Assembly: GCA_902617605.1 (NCBI GenBank)
Contig: CACMXO010000002.1
Coordinates: 1-64,000, forward strand
Direction of reading: 5' to 3'
Length of the DNA stretch: 64,000 nucleotides
DNA from: an uncultured Prochlorococcus sp.
Lineage (GTDB): Bacteria; Cyanobacteriota; Cyanobacteriia; PCC-6307; Cyanobiaceae
Positions 54,076 through 63,462 of this stretch are shown here, piece by piece. Position numbers and translations under genes: made by a program. Below the pieces are notes generated by a model, which saw only the letters and a list, made by a program, of their open reading frames with translations, did not search any database and was not told the DNA's origin. Each line of letters opens with the position of its first letter. The stretch's first letter is position 1.

Positions 54076-54870
54076 ATGTCTGAAAGTTGCTGTAATACAA
54101 ACACATCAAATAAAGCACCTAATCAATTCGATCATAAAGATGCGATTCAAGAAAGATATGGCTCAGCCGCACAAGAAAAAGAAAGTTGTCTTTGTACACC
54201 AGTTGGGTTTAATCCTGTTTTACTTGAAGCAATTCCTCAAGAGGTTATAGAAAGAGACTATGGGTGTGGTGATCCAACAAAATATGTTCAAAAAAATGAT
54301 ATAGTCCTAGATCTTGGAAGTGGTAGCGGCAAAAATGCTTTCATTTGTGCCCAAATTGTTGGGAAAGAAGGGAAAGTTATTGGGGTTGATCAGAATCCTG
54401 ACATGCTTTGTTTATCAAGATCAGCTTCTAAAGAAGTTACAAAAAATATAGGTTTCAACAATACAGAATTTCTAGAAGGTTCAATTGAAAAACTTGATGA
54501 ATTAGATAAAGATTTAAATCCATTAATCGCAGATAAATCAGTTGATATTATTTTAAGTAATTGCGTTTTAAACTTGGTAAGTCCAGAATCTAGAAATAAC
54601 CTTCTAAATAACATCAAAAGAGTTTTAAACGATAATGGAAGAATTGCAATTAGCGACATCGTCTCTAACAAAAAAGTTCCTTTAAGATTGCAAAATGATC
54701 ATGATTTATGGACAGGATGTATTAGTGGCGCATGGTATGAGCCAGAGTTTATAAGTGATTTTAAAGAACTAGGATTTAAAAATTTAAAATTTGCAGAAAG
54801 GAGTGATGAACCTTGGAAAGTAATTGAGGATATTGAATTTAGAACAGTAACTTTAGTGGGTAATATTTAA
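54076..54870 (+). CDS. arsM: Arsenite S-adenosylmethyltransferase-like protein (ArsM)
   Basis: A 264-residue SAM-dependent methyltransferase of the ArsM type, which methylates trivalent arsenic. The start at 54076 is chosen because the longer frame would run through a terminator. Family marks are the Cys-rich N-terminus (SESCCNTN), AIQERYGSAAQEKESCLC, YGCGDPTKYV, SAM motif I VLDLGSGSGKNAF, SNCVLNLVSP and WTGCISGAWY. The Cys in YGCGD, SNCV and WTGC match the three arsenite-binding positions of studied ArsM proteins, so activity is plausible. An aminotransferase-like gene follows after 34 bases on the same strand. Confidence 0.86.
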   Translation: MSESCCNTNTSNKAPNQFDHKDAIQERYGSAAQEKESCLCTPVGFNPVLLEAIPQEVIERDYGCGDPTKYVQKNDIVLDLGSGSGKNAFICAQIVGKEGKVIGVDQNPDMLCLSRSASKEVTKNIGFNNTEFLEGSIEKLDELDKDLNPLIADKSVDIILSNCVLNLVSPESRNNLLNNIKRVLNDNGRIAISDIVSNKKVPLRLQNDHDLWTGCISGAWYEPEFISDFKELGFKNLKFAERSDEPWKVIEDIEFRTVTLVGNI

Positions 54871-54904
54871 AAAAACAAGAGTTGAAAATATAATATAAAT
54901 TTCC

Positions 54905-56080
54905 ATGAGAAATAATCTAAGAAATCAAATACCCGCTTTAAAAAATAAGTATTATTTCAACTACGGCGGTCAAGGACCATTACCAAAATCTTCTCTAGAA
55001 GCAATAGTTAAAACTTGGGAAATTATCCAAGATTTAGGACCATTTACCAATGAAATGTGGCCTTTTATCTATAAAGAAATATTGACCACAAAAAGAATCA
55101 TAGCTCAAAAATTAGGTGTCAATCCAAAGAATGTAGCTTTTACCGAAAATATCTCTTCCGGTATGATTTTGCCCTTTTGGGGAATAAAAGTAGAAGAGGG
55201 AGAAGAGTTGTTAATTAGTGACTGTGAACATCCTGGAGTAGTGGCTGCAAGTCGAGAATTTTGCAGAAGAAATAAATTAATATTCAAAATTTTGCCAATC
55301 CAAAAAATTAAAAATCTAAAAGACGAAAATATAATTTTAGAGATTTTGAAAAATCTAAATAGTAAGACTAAGATCCTAATTATTTCTCATATTTTATGGA
55401 ACTTTGGATATAAAATTCCTTTAAAACAAATTTCTATCGAATTAAAAAATAATCGAGAAGATTCTTATTTACTTATTGATGGTGCTCAAACCTTTGGGCA
55501 CATAAATATTGAAAAAGAAGTTTTTTATTCTGATTTATATTCAATAACTTCTCATAAATGGGCATGTGGACCAGAAGGACTTGGAGCCATTTATGTTTCA
55601 GATAGATTTATTCATGAAACAGATCCAACAATAATTGGTTGGAAATCATTAAAAAAAGAACAGGGCATTTATGAGCCTTCAGATAATCTTTTTCATGATG
55701 ATGCAAGGAAATTTGAAATAGCTACATCTTGTATTCCTTTACTTTCTGGTCTCCGGAATTCTTTAGATCTTTTGGATAAAGACTGCCATGAAAAAGAAAA
55801 AAACAAAAATATCAAAAAATTAAGTGGAAAACTTTGGGATGAATTAAATCAATCAAAGGGTGTTGAATTAGTTTTAGAAAAAAAATATTTAAATGGGATT
55901 GTTAGTTTTAATATCGAAAATATCAAAGATAAAGATAAATTTGTAAAGAAACTTGGAGAAAAGAAAATTTGGATTAGAGTTTTAGAAGATCCAAAATGGT
56001 TTAGAGCATGCGTACATCAAATGACTACAGAAGCTGAGATTGATTTACTTGCTAGAGAAATAAAAAATATTGAATTATAG
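54905..56080 (+). CDS. PLP-dependent class V aminotransferase, C-DES (cystine lyase)-like
   Basis: A 391-residue PLP enzyme of the NifS/class V group. It starts with YYFNYGGQGPLPKSSLEAI, the pattern of the cyanobacterial cysteine/cystine C-S lyase (C-DES), and has LLIDGAQTFGHI and SITSHKWACGPEGLGAIYV with the PLP Lys. There is no active-site Cys loop of the usual desulfurase kind, in keeping with a lyase that releases persulfide from cystine. Sulfur supply for iron-sulfur or arsenic handling near arsM is conceivable, but only by neighbourhood. It converges on the SDR gene with 25 bases between stops. Confidence 0.82.
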   Translation: MRNNLRNQIPALKNKYYFNYGGQGPLPKSSLEAIVKTWEIIQDLGPFTNEMWPFIYKEILTTKRIIAQKLGVNPKNVAFTENISSGMILPFWGIKVEEGEELLISDCEHPGVVAASREFCRRNKLIFKILPIQKIKNLKDENIILEILKNLNSKTKILIISHILWNFGYKIPLKQISIELKNNREDSYLLIDGAQTFGHINIEKEVFYSDLYSITSHKWACGPEGLGAIYVSDRFIHETDPTIIGWKSLKKEQGIYEPSDNLFHDDARKFEIATSCIPLLSGLRNSLDLLDKDCHEKEKNKNIKKLSGKLWDELNQSKGVELVLEKKYLNGIVSFNIENIKDKDKFVKKLGEKKIWIRVLEDPKWFRACVHQMTTEAEIDLLAREIKNIEL

Positions 56081-56105
56081 ATCTATTGATATAAAAAAAT
56101 TTAGT

Positions 56106-56810
56106 TTACCAAGGTATCTCCGAGTTGTCCCATGCAATAAATTTTCCTGTAGATTCTGGTGATTGATTTTTCATAATATTGATCAAGAATTGGGAGGATT
56201 TTTCTTTACTAAATAATTTATGTTCTGGAACAAATTTATGAAAAGGTCTAGACAAATCAGTATCTACTGTTCCTGGATGAAGCAATGTGATAGTAGCCTT
56301 TGGGAAACGTCTAGCCCATTCAATACTTAAAGATTTAAAAAACTGATTTTGCGCAGATTTTGCAGCTCTATATGAATACCAACCTCCAGTTTGATTATCT
56401 CCAATGCTACCAACTCTTGCACTTATACTTGCAAAATTAAAATCAAAATCTTTTGGTATAAATTCTTCAATCGCTTTAGCTAATAAAATAGGAGAAAAGG
56501 CATTTATTGAAAAACTTTCTATCATATTTTTTTTATCAAGATGTTGTAATCTTTTTTCCGGTTGAAGAGAATCACTATGAAGTCTACCTGTAGCATTAAC
56601 AACTAGCCTTAATTTTGAAGGATGATTTGATATTTTGTTTTTCAACTGCAAAAGTGATTGAGAATCCTCTATATCTAATTCCCAAAAAGGATTAAATTCA
56701 CTTTTTCTTCCACACAAAACAACATCTAAATCTTTTTCACTTTCATTCAGATCTTTAGCTAGTTGTGTTCCAATTCCTCCTGCTCCTACAACTAAGGCTA
56801 AGCCTTTCAT
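56106..56810 (-). CDS. Short-chain dehydrogenase/reductase family protein
   Basis: A 234-residue SDR protein. It starts LALVVGAGGIGTQLAKDLNE with the glycine-rich cofactor loop (GAGGIG rather than the classical TGxxxGIG), has a LVVNATGRLHSD segment, FNFASISARVGSIGDNQTGG with the catalytic Ser region, WYSYRAAKSAQNQF with YxxxK, and a LLHPGTVDTDLSRPF tail. It resembles the CsgA-like or C-factor group, whose substrates are mostly unknown. It is separated from murE by 81 bases on the same strand and may have its own promoter there. Confidence 0.85.
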   Translation of the reverse strand: MKGLALVVGAGGIGTQLAKDLNESEKDLDVVLCGRKSEFNPFWELDIEDSQSLLQLKNKISNHPSKLRLVVNATGRLHSDSLQPEKRLQHLDKKNMIESFSINAFSPILLAKAIEEFIPKDFDFNFASISARVGSIGDNQTGGWYSYRAAKSAQNQFFKSLSIEWARRFPKATITLLHPGTVDTDLSRPFHKFVPEHKLFSKEKSSQFLINIMKNQSPESTGKFIAWDNSEIPW

Positions 56811-56891
56811 TTTATTAAAAATAACTCCACTGATTCTAAGAAACTTTTCTTGTGATTTGCGTAAAGATCCTTCTTATTTGATAAGGAAATT

Positions 56892-58427
56892 TTATTGAGA
56901 TTTATTTTTTTCTTTTAATAATTTATAAGCTATTTTTCTATCATCAAAATTAATAACTTTATTATTGAGAATTTGGTAGTCTTCATGACCTTTTCCTGCA
57001 ATTAAAACAATATCTTTTTTTTTGGCAAATTTAATAGATTCATTGATTGCTTTAAATCTATCAATTTCAATTGTTATTTTTTCTCTTTTTTTTATTCCCA
57101 TCAAAATATCATTTACTATCTTTTGAGGTTCTTCTGATCTTGGATTATCTGAAGTTATAAAAAGTTGATCAGACAACTCTTCAGCTATTGATCCCATTAG
57201 AGGCCTTTTACTCCGATCACGATCTCCGCCACAGCCAAAAACAGTTATTAGTTTCCCTTCACAAAGTTTTTTAATTGATTGCAAAACTTTTTTTAATCCA
57301 TCAGGAGTGTGGGCATAATCAACAATTACTGTTGGAAGAGATCTTGAAACGTCATTATCATCAATTTGTATTTTCTCCATTCTTCCAGGAGCACCAGGGA
57401 AAGATTGTATTAACTTTGATAGATCTTTTAAAGAAAAATTAAGTTTATACAAAATTGTTATTGCTTGAATCGCATTCATTAAATTAAATTCACCGACAAG
57501 TGGAACAAAAAGTTGAATTTTTTCCCTAGGGGTATGAAAAATACAGGTGGAACCACTTTCAGTAAATTTTTTATCTGTTACGAAAAAAAAATCATCATTT
57601 TCAAATTCACTTCCAGTAATCTTTGTAGAGACTAATAAAGATCTTTTTTCAAGATCAGATGATAATTTAGATATCCAATGGTCATCATGATTTAATACGC
57701 AAATCCCATCTTTTTCTTTTAGGTAAGGTGGGAAAAATAATTTTCTTTTTGTTTGAAAATATGATTCCATGTCTGAGTGATAATCAAGATGATCTTGAGT
57801 TAAATTAGTAAAAATAGCCGCCTCAAATTCGCATCCTGATATCCTGTTTTGAGCAATAGAATGAGAACTTACCTCTAATATCGCGAATTCAGATTCTGCC
57901 TCAACTGCAGCATTTAATTTCTTTTGAAGTTTATCGGCGAAATCAGTTGTATGAAGAGCCACTTCTGAAAAGCCTGGCCATCTATTGAGCAAGGTCCCAA
58001 ATAATGCAGTCTTTTTCCCTAATTTTTTTAAAAGATATTCCAATAAAAAAGTAATTGTCGTTTTTCCATTTGTACCCGTAACACCAATAAGTTTAAGTTT
58101 TCTTGAAGGCCTATTCCAAAACTCAGCTACTATTTGACCAAAAATATAATCTAAATTATCCTCAATAACCAAAATCCTTTCTCGATCAATAGATCCAATT
58201 TTCTCTTTTGCAGCAGACCCAATAATGGCAGCCTCTGCACCATTTTCAATTGCCTCAATACAATATTTTCCTCCATCAACATTTAAACCAGGCATACCTA
58301 AAAATAAAGTTCCTTTTTGTACTTCTTTAGAGTTAAAAGAAATATTATTTATTTCATGATCGATTAAATCTAATGAAGGAATAATGCCTACCAAATCTAA
58401 AAGTTTATGTAATTTTATAGATCTCAT
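56892..58427 (-). CDS. murE: UDP-MurNAc-L-Ala-D-Glu:meso-DAP ligase
   Basis: Adds meso-diaminopimelate to the peptidoglycan precursor. The start at 58427 (MRSIKLHKLLDLVGI, 511 residues) is chosen over a frame that begins 16 codons earlier inside the glutaredoxin-like gene. The protein has the Mur ATP loop GVTGTNGKTTITFL, the central VDYAHTPDGLKKVL, VFGCGGDRDRSKRP, and the DNPR motif (ITSDNPRSEEPQKI), which marks meso-DAP rather than lysine specificity. It follows the glutaredoxin-like gene by 8 bases; yidD is first in that run. Confidence 0.96.
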   Translation of the reverse strand: MRSIKLHKLLDLVGIIPSLDLIDHEINNISFNSKEVQKGTLFLGMPGLNVDGGKYCIEAIENGAEAAIIGSAAKEKIGSIDRERILVIEDNLDYIFGQIVAEFWNRPSRKLKLIGVTGTNGKTTITFLLEYLLKKLGKKTALFGTLLNRWPGFSEVALHTTDFADKLQKKLNAAVEAESEFAILEVSSHSIAQNRISGCEFEAAIFTNLTQDHLDYHSDMESYFQTKRKLFFPPYLKEKDGICVLNHDDHWISKLSSDLEKRSLLVSTKITGSEFENDDFFFVTDKKFTESGSTCIFHTPREKIQLFVPLVGEFNLMNAIQAITILYKLNFSLKDLSKLIQSFPGAPGRMEKIQIDDNDVSRSLPTVIVDYAHTPDGLKKVLQSIKKLCEGKLITVFGCGGDRDRSKRPLMGSIAEELSDQLFITSDNPRSEEPQKIVNDILMGIKKREKITIEIDRFKAINESIKFAKKKDIVLIAGKGHEDYQILNNKVINFDDRKIAYKLLKEKNKSQ

Positions 58428-58435
58428 ATGAAAAA

Positions 58436-58738
58436 TTATTTCTCCAGAATGGTAATAATATTTTTTTGAAACCAATTCTTTAATTGATCATCTTTTAATC
58501 TTGGAGAAATGCGAGGCAATTCTATAATCTCCTCAGACTTAATTCCTACAACAGCAATAACAGGTACTTCATAATCATATTTTTTATATTTATCTTTATA
58601 TAAATCGACCCTATCAATATCAATTTCTTTAAGCTCCTCTAGATTAGGGAATAACTCATCAAGATTTATTTTTGCCAGTTTGTTTTTTAATGAATCACAA
58701 AGGCAACATCCCTGCCTAACAAAAATAAATATTTTCAT
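58436..58738 (-). CDS. Glutaredoxin-like protein
   Basis: A 100-residue protein of the glutaredoxin-like (DUF836) group. It starts MKIFIFVRQGCCLCDSLKNK, with a CCLC active-site-like motif at about residues 11-14, then a strand-helix pattern with IDIDRVDLYKDKYKKYDYEV and PVIAVVG, the usual cis-proline segment of thioredoxin folds. It is 4 bases after yidD and 8 before murE, so all three are one operon. The redox partner is unknown. Confidence 0.88.
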   Translation of the reverse strand: MKIFIFVRQGCCLCDSLKNKLAKINLDELFPNLEELKEIDIDRVDLYKDKYKKYDYEVPVIAVVGIKSEEIIELPRISPRLKDDQLKNWFQKNIITILEK

Positions 58739-58742
58739 TCAT

Positions 58743-58979
58743 TTAGTCAGGCACAGGGTCACATCCACAGGGAGTTAAAGGATGACATCTGCTTAATCTT
58801 TTTAAAGTTAACCACCCTCCCTTCCAAGGACCATGTCTAGTAATTGCCTCATATCCATAAGAGCTGCAACTTGGAATAAATCTGCATCTTGGTCCAAAAA
58901 AAGGAGAAAACCACTTTTGATAAAACGAAATCATAAAAAGAAGTATAGAAGTAATTGCTTTATTAATAGTTTTGAACAC
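58743..58979 (-). CDS. yidD: Membrane protein insertion efficiency factor YidD
   Basis: A 78-residue protein of the YidD (DUF37) family, thought to aid YidC-dependent membrane protein insertion. It begins with an amphipathic or membrane-facing helix ([20 protein letters not shown]), then [19 protein letters not shown] with the family cysteines, [19 protein letters not shown], and a GCDPVPD end. These match YidD closely. It is first in the yidD-glutaredoxin-murE set and is divergent from rpsD across 94 bases. Confidence 0.96.
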   Translation of the reverse strand: MFKTINKAITSILLFMISFYQKWFSPFFGPRCRFIPSCSSYGYEAITRHGPWKGGWLTLKRLSRCHPLTPCGCDPVPD

Positions 58980-59073
58980 TTTAATGATGTAAAATAATAT
59001 TTCCAGTAGTAATTAGTTTAATTGAATTTAATCAATTATCCAATTTATTGCAATTTTCTTTTAATTTAAAATT

Positions 59074-59682
59074 ATGTCAAGATACCGCGGCCCCAGATTA
59101 AGGGTTACGCGTCGCTTGGGAGAACTACCAGGTCTCACCAGGAAAGCTTCAAAGAAGTCTAATCCTCCAGGTCAGCACGGCCAAGCCCGTCGCAAGCGAT
59201 CAGAATATGCAATTCGTCTAGAAGAAAAGCAGAAACTTAGGTTTAATTATGGAGTTTCTGAAAAACAACTAGTACGTTATGTGAAAAAAGCTAGAGCTCA
59301 AGATGGATCTACAGGTACTAACCTATTAAGACTTTTAGAAAACAGACTTGATAATGTTTGTTTTAGATTAGGTTTTGGAGGTACTATTCCAGGCTCAAGA
59401 CAATTAGTAAATCATGGCCATGTAACTGTTAATGGAAAGGTTCTTGATATTGCTGGTTATCAATGCAAATCAGGCGATGTAATCGGAATTAAAGAAAACA
59501 AAGCAAGCAAAAAACTTGTAGAAGGTAATATAGAATTCCCTGGCTTAGCAAATGTCCCACCTCATCTTGATTTAGACAAGCCTAAATTAACGGGAAAAAT
59601 AAATGGAAAATGCGATAGAGAGTGGGTGGCTCTTGAAATAAACGAACTACTAGTTGTTGAATATTATTCAAGAAAAGTTTAA
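59074..59682 (+). CDS. rpsD: 30S ribosomal protein S4
   Basis: Primary 16S rRNA-binding protein that nucleates 30S assembly. The 202-residue protein starts [20 protein letters not shown], has [20 protein letters not shown], and the S4 RNA-binding domain [20 protein letters not shown] followed by [17 protein letters not shown]. No zinc-binding Cys are present at the N-terminus, as usual for cyanobacterial S4. It stands alone, away from the main ribosomal protein operon, with a hairpin 20 bases beyond its stop. The G/C content near the start is higher than average for the window, as expected for a highly expressed gene. Confidence 0.98.
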   Translation: MSRYRGPRLRVTRRLGELPGLTRKASKKSNPPGQHGQARRKRSEYAIRLEEKQKLRFNYGVSEKQLVRYVKKARAQDGSTGTNLLRLLENRLDNVCFRLGFGGTIPGSRQLVNHGHVTVNGKVLDIAGYQCKSGDVIGIKENKASKKLVEGNIEFPGLANVPPHLDLDKPKLTGKINGKCDREWVALEINELLVVEYYSRKV

Positions 59683-59701
59683 TACTTTTCTTTGGATTAT
59701 T

Positions 59702-59730
59702 AAATCTCTCATTTTTTAAAAGAGAGATTT
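59702..59730 (+). terminator. Hairpin after rpsD, possible terminator
   Basis: Arms AAATCTCTC (59702-59710) and GAGAGATTT (59722-59730) give a 9-bp stem with an 11-base loop 20 bases after the rpsD stop. The tail after it is mixed A/T rather than a clean T run, so it may be a weak or leaky terminator between rpsD and the trans-sulfuration genes. Confidence 0.55.
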
Positions 59731-59755
59731 AATTTAATTCTTATTTTTAAAAATA

Positions 59756-60916
59756 ATGGGAAATAAGGAAAATAATAAAAAACCAGGTTTTAAGACCTTA
59801 TCTATTCACCATGGGGAAACATTTGCTGAAGAAACTGGATGCGTTATGCCTCCTATTTTTTCTACATCTACTTTCAAACATGGAAATAAAGATAATTTCG
59901 ATTACACCAGATCAGGCAATCCAAACTTTAGAATTCTAGAAAACATCCTTAAATCAATAGAAGATTCTAAATACTGTACAGTTTTTGGATCTGGAATTAG
60001 CGCTGTAACTGCAATTTCATCAACACTGAAATCAGGTGACAAGATACTCTGTGAGTCAAATCTCTATGGTTGTACAGTGAGGATGTTCGAAAAAGTTTTC
60101 AAGAAATTTGGACTAGAAGTTTTATACACAGATTTTACAATTGAAAATAATGTCAAAAAGATTTCAAACCTCGAGCCAACCCTGATATGGCTAGAAAGTC
60201 CAACTAATCCACTTTTGAAGGTACTCGATATTAAGGCGATTTGTGATGAAGCGAATAAACTCGAAATACCAGTAGTTGTAGACAACACATTTTCTACAGC
60301 GCTTATTCAAAAACCATTGGACCTTGGTGCAACACTATCGGTTGTAAGCACCACAAAATTCATTAATGGACATAGTGACGCACTTGGCGGAGCAGTACTT
60401 ACAAACAATGAGGAATGGAATAGTAAGATGCTTTTCTCTCAAAAAGCTCTCGGGCTTCAACCATCTCCTTTTGATAGTTGGCTCATTACGAGAGGAGTAA
60501 AAACCCTTCCTTTAAGAATCGAACAACAAACTAAAAGTGCAGAATTTATTTCTGAAGAATTAAGTAATCATAAAATTATTAGTAAAGTAATTTACCCTTT
60601 TAATCAAGAACATCCGCAATTTAATTTAGCAAAATCGCAGATGAAATCTGGAGGTTCAATAATCACCCTAAAATTAAATTTAAATAAAGAGGATACTTTT
60701 AAATTTTGCAAATCTCTCAAATATTTCTCTCTAGCAGAAAGCCTTGGAGGAGTTGAAAGTTTAATTTGTCACCCTGCAACGATGACTCATGCTTCTGTTG
60801 ATGAAAAAACAAAAAATCTACTAGGGATAGATGATGCTCTTGTCAGATTATCAATTGGATGTGAAGATACAAACGATTTAATCTCGGACATTTTATTTGC
60901 TTTAAATAAATTCTGA
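59756..60916 (+). CDS. Trans-sulfuration PLP enzyme (cystathionine beta-lyase/gamma-synthase family)
   Basis: A 386-residue enzyme of the Cys/Met metabolism PLP family, acting in methionine or cysteine interconversion. It has the substrate-entry segment GCVMPPIFSTSTFKHGN, YTRSGNPNFRILE, FGSGISAVTAISS, VVDNTFSTALIQKPLDLGAT, and the PLP lysine in VVSTTKFINGHSDALGGAVL. The C-terminus SLGGVESLICHPATMTHAS is typical. Whether it acts as cystathionine beta-lyase, gamma-synthase or O-acetylhomoserine sulfhydrylase cannot be settled from motifs. A second, longer family member follows after 3 bases, then cysK, forming a sulfur amino acid cluster. Confidence 0.88.
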   Translation: MGNKENNKKPGFKTLSIHHGETFAEETGCVMPPIFSTSTFKHGNKDNFDYTRSGNPNFRILENILKSIEDSKYCTVFGSGISAVTAISSTLKSGDKILCESNLYGCTVRMFEKVFKKFGLEVLYTDFTIENNVKKISNLEPTLIWLESPTNPLLKVLDIKAICDEANKLEIPVVVDNTFSTALIQKPLDLGATLSVVSTTKFINGHSDALGGAVLTNNEEWNSKMLFSQKALGLQPSPFDSWLITRGVKTLPLRIEQQTKSAEFISEELSNHKIISKVIYPFNQEHPQFNLAKSQMKSGGSIITLKLNLNKEDTFKFCKSLKYFSLAESLGGVESLICHPATMTHASVDEKTKNLLGIDDALVRLSIGCEDTNDLISDILFALNKF

Positions 60917-60919
60917 AAA

Positions 60920-62389
60920 TTGAGAGATTTACTTAAAAAACCTATATGGAAAAATTTAGAGTTGGGATATGCAATTCCTGATAGTATTCATGCTGTTTCT
61001 GTAGCATTACCAACTTGGAATGATGTAATAAATTACGAGGAAAAAGATCAAGAATGCATGAATTTATTGAAGTCCATTTACCCACGATTCGGGCTAAACC
61101 CCATAGTGAAAAGATTATGCGAAAAAGTAAAAAAGCAAAATTATTACAACAATAAAAGTATCTGGCCATATCCGAGTGAAAGCATAGCTTTTAAAGCTAA
61201 AAAATACATTGATAGAAATACTTCTGAACAATTCTCGTTAATAGAAAAAAGAAATAATTTAGCTTTCTTAATAACTGAAAAAGAAGGAAGTATTTATGCA
61301 AAATATTTTTGGCAACATACTGGTCTTGGTCTATCTTCAAGAGCTGCCGCTATAGAACTAGGTCTTGAAGATTGCCCTCCAAAATCTTACGTAAATGAAT
61401 GTTCTCAAAGAATAAAAAATAGAATTTCTAAATCTACAAAAGTTGATTCTAATGATATTCACTTAACTTCATCTGGAATGTCTGCATTGCATACATCATT
61501 AGAAATCATATATAAATTATTTCCAACTAAACCAACACTCCAAGTTGGTTTTCCATATGTAGATGTACTTAAATTACCAATGAAAATATTTCACGGAGCA
61601 AAGTTAATTACAGAAGAAAATTGCGCGGATATTGAATTAGAAATCAAAAGAATAAATCCATCAGCATTAATTATTGAACTTCCAAGTAATCCAATGCTCA
61701 AATGTGTAAACATTAAAAAAATTTCAAAAATTGCAAAAAAGCTAAATATTCCGTTAATTGTTGACGATACAATTGGTTCGAATTTAAATATAAATTCTAT
61801 AGAACATGCAGATATAGTTTTTACTTCACTTACAAAAATTTTTTCAGGTAGTGGTGATATTCTTGCCGGATCATTAATACTAAATCCAAAAAGCAAATGG
61901 ATTGATCATTTTAGAAATGCATTAAACGAGATTAATATTCCAATACTTTCCGATGGAGATATAGTCTATCTAGAAAAAGTTAGTAGAGATGTAAATCAAA
62001 GAGTTTTTGAACAAAATAAAGCATGTTTAGAATTAAAAAAAAGATTAGAGACTCATAGCGAGATTAAAAATATTTTCCATCCTGAAAATTGTCCAAATTT
62101 TAATTCTTTACTTACTTCTAATGGGGGATACGGCTGCTTATTATCGTTTGAATTAAATGGAGGATTGAACAAAGCTAAAAAATTTTATGATTCTCTAAAA
62201 GTATCTAAAGGACCTAGTTTAGGTACAAAATTTACTCTAGTTTGTCCTTATGTTTTACTAGCTCATTATGACGAGTTGGATTGGGCTGAAAGTTTTGGTA
62301 TACCCTCGCACCTTATTAGAGTATCAGTTGGATTAGAAGACCAAGATCAATTATGGAAAACCTTTTCTGAAGCACTAAATAATTTCTAA
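60920..62389 (+). CDS. metB: Cystathionine gamma-synthase-like PLP enzyme, long form
   Basis: A 489-residue member of the same trans-sulfuration family with a TTG start at 60920. The family core sits in the C-terminal two thirds: GMSALHTSLEIIYKLFP, SALIIELPSNPMLKCVNIKK, VDDTIGSNLN, and the PLP lysine in TSLTKIFSGSGDILAGSLI. The first 150 residues (RDLLKKPIWKNLELGYAIPD and on) are an extension absent from the neighbouring 386-residue enzyme. The gene lies 3 bases after that enzyme, so the two are cotranscribed; different roles or a hetero-oligomer are both possible. The metB name follows common annotation and is tentative. Confidence 0.8.
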   Translation: MRDLLKKPIWKNLELGYAIPDSIHAVSVALPTWNDVINYEEKDQECMNLLKSIYPRFGLNPIVKRLCEKVKKQNYYNNKSIWPYPSESIAFKAKKYIDRNTSEQFSLIEKRNNLAFLITEKEGSIYAKYFWQHTGLGLSSRAAAIELGLEDCPPKSYVNECSQRIKNRISKSTKVDSNDIHLTSSGMSALHTSLEIIYKLFPTKPTLQVGFPYVDVLKLPMKIFHGAKLITEENCADIELEIKRINPSALIIELPSNPMLKCVNIKKISKIAKKLNIPLIVDDTIGSNLNINSIEHADIVFTSLTKIFSGSGDILAGSLILNPKSKWIDHFRNALNEINIPILSDGDIVYLEKVSRDVNQRVFEQNKACLELKKRLETHSEIKNIFHPENCPNFNSLLTSNGGYGCLLSFELNGGLNKAKKFYDSLKVSKGPSLGTKFTLVCPYVLLAHYDELDWAESFGIPSHLIRVSVGLEDQDQLWKTFSEALNNF

Positions 62390-62473
62390 ATTCCTAGTAT
62401 TTACCGTATAGAAACTTATATACTCTTTTTCTGAATAATAGTTAATATAAATATATATTTTCTCAATATATAA

Positions 62474-63460
62474 ATGGCAAAAATTTATGAGGACAACAGT
62501 TTTGCTATTGGAAACACTCCATTAGTAAAATTAAAATCAGTTACTAAAAACGCGAAAGCTACAGTACTTGCAAAAATTGAAGGTAGAAACCCCGCTTATA
62601 GTGTCAAATGTAGGATCGGCGCAAACATGATCTGGGATGCCGAGAAAAGTGGAAAACTTACAAAAGACAAAACTATTGTTGAGCCAACTTCTGGGAATAC
62701 AGGAATTGCTCTAGCTTTTACTGCTTCAGCAAGAGGTTATAAACTGATCCTTACAATGCCAGAATCCATGTCAATTGAAAGAAGAAGGGTTATGGCAGTG
62801 TTGGGTGCTGAAATTGTTTTAACAGAGGCATCTAAAGGTATGCCTGGAGCAATAGCTAAGGCTAAAGAAATTGCAGAAAGTAATCCTTCTCAATATTTCA
62901 TGCCAGGTCAATTTGATAATCCAGCAAACCCTGAAATTCATTTCAAAACTACTGGACCAGAAATCTGGGATGATTGCGATGGTGAAATTGATGTCCTAGT
63001 TGCAGGGGTTGGAACTGGCGGCACAATTACAGGAGTCTCAAGATACATTAAGCAAGAGAAGGGCAAGAATATTACTTCTGTAGCTGTAGAACCATCACAC
63101 AGTCCTGTTATTACACAGACAATGAATGGAGAAGAGGTTAAATCCGGACCACATAAAATCCAAGGAATTGGAGCAGGATTTATTCCTAAGAACCTTGACT
63201 TATCAATTGTTGATAAGGTCGAACAAGTAACAAATGACGAATCAATTGAGATGGCTCTTAGGTTAGCTAAAGAGGAAGGTCTATTAGTAGGAATATCTTG
63301 TGGGGCTGCCGCTGCTGCTGCTGTTAGATTAGCTGAACAAGATGAATATGCTGGGAAGACAATTGTAGTTGTTCTACCTGATTTAGCAGAGAGGTATTTA
63401 TCATCAATAATGTTTACTGAAGTTCCAAGCGGAATCATTCAAGAACCAGCCAAAGCCTAA
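62474..63460 (+). CDS. cysK: Cysteine synthase A (O-acetylserine sulfhydrylase)
   Basis: PLP enzyme that makes cysteine from O-acetylserine and sulfide. The 328-residue protein has [12 protein letters not shown], the PLP lysine in [20 protein letters not shown], the substrate loop [37 protein letters not shown] for the PLP phosphate, and [15 protein letters not shown] near the end. The [15 protein letters not shown] pattern matches the CysK-A type. It lies 84 bases after the metB-like gene and completes the local sulfur cluster; it converges on queA with 2 bases between stops. Confidence 0.96.
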   Translation: MAKIYEDNSFAIGNTPLVKLKSVTKNAKATVLAKIEGRNPAYSVKCRIGANMIWDAEKSGKLTKDKTIVEPTSGNTGIALAFTASARGYKLILTMPESMSIERRRVMAVLGAEIVLTEASKGMPGAIAKAKEIAESNPSQYFMPGQFDNPANPEIHFKTTGPEIWDDCDGEIDVLVAGVGTGGTITGVSRYIKQEKGKNITSVAVEPSHSPVITQTMNGEEVKSGPHKIQGIGAGFIPKNLDLSIVDKVEQVTNDESIEMALRLAKEEGLLVGISCGAAAAAAVRLAEQDEYAGKTIVVVLPDLAERYLSSIMFTEVPSGIIQEPAKA

Positions 63461-63462
63461 AT

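Noticed and set aside
58428..58475. Longer start for murE inside the glutaredoxin-like gene
   Set aside because: The extra 16 codons overlap the upstream gene and are unlike the family N-terminus; ATG at 58427 gives the usual MRSIKLHKLL start.
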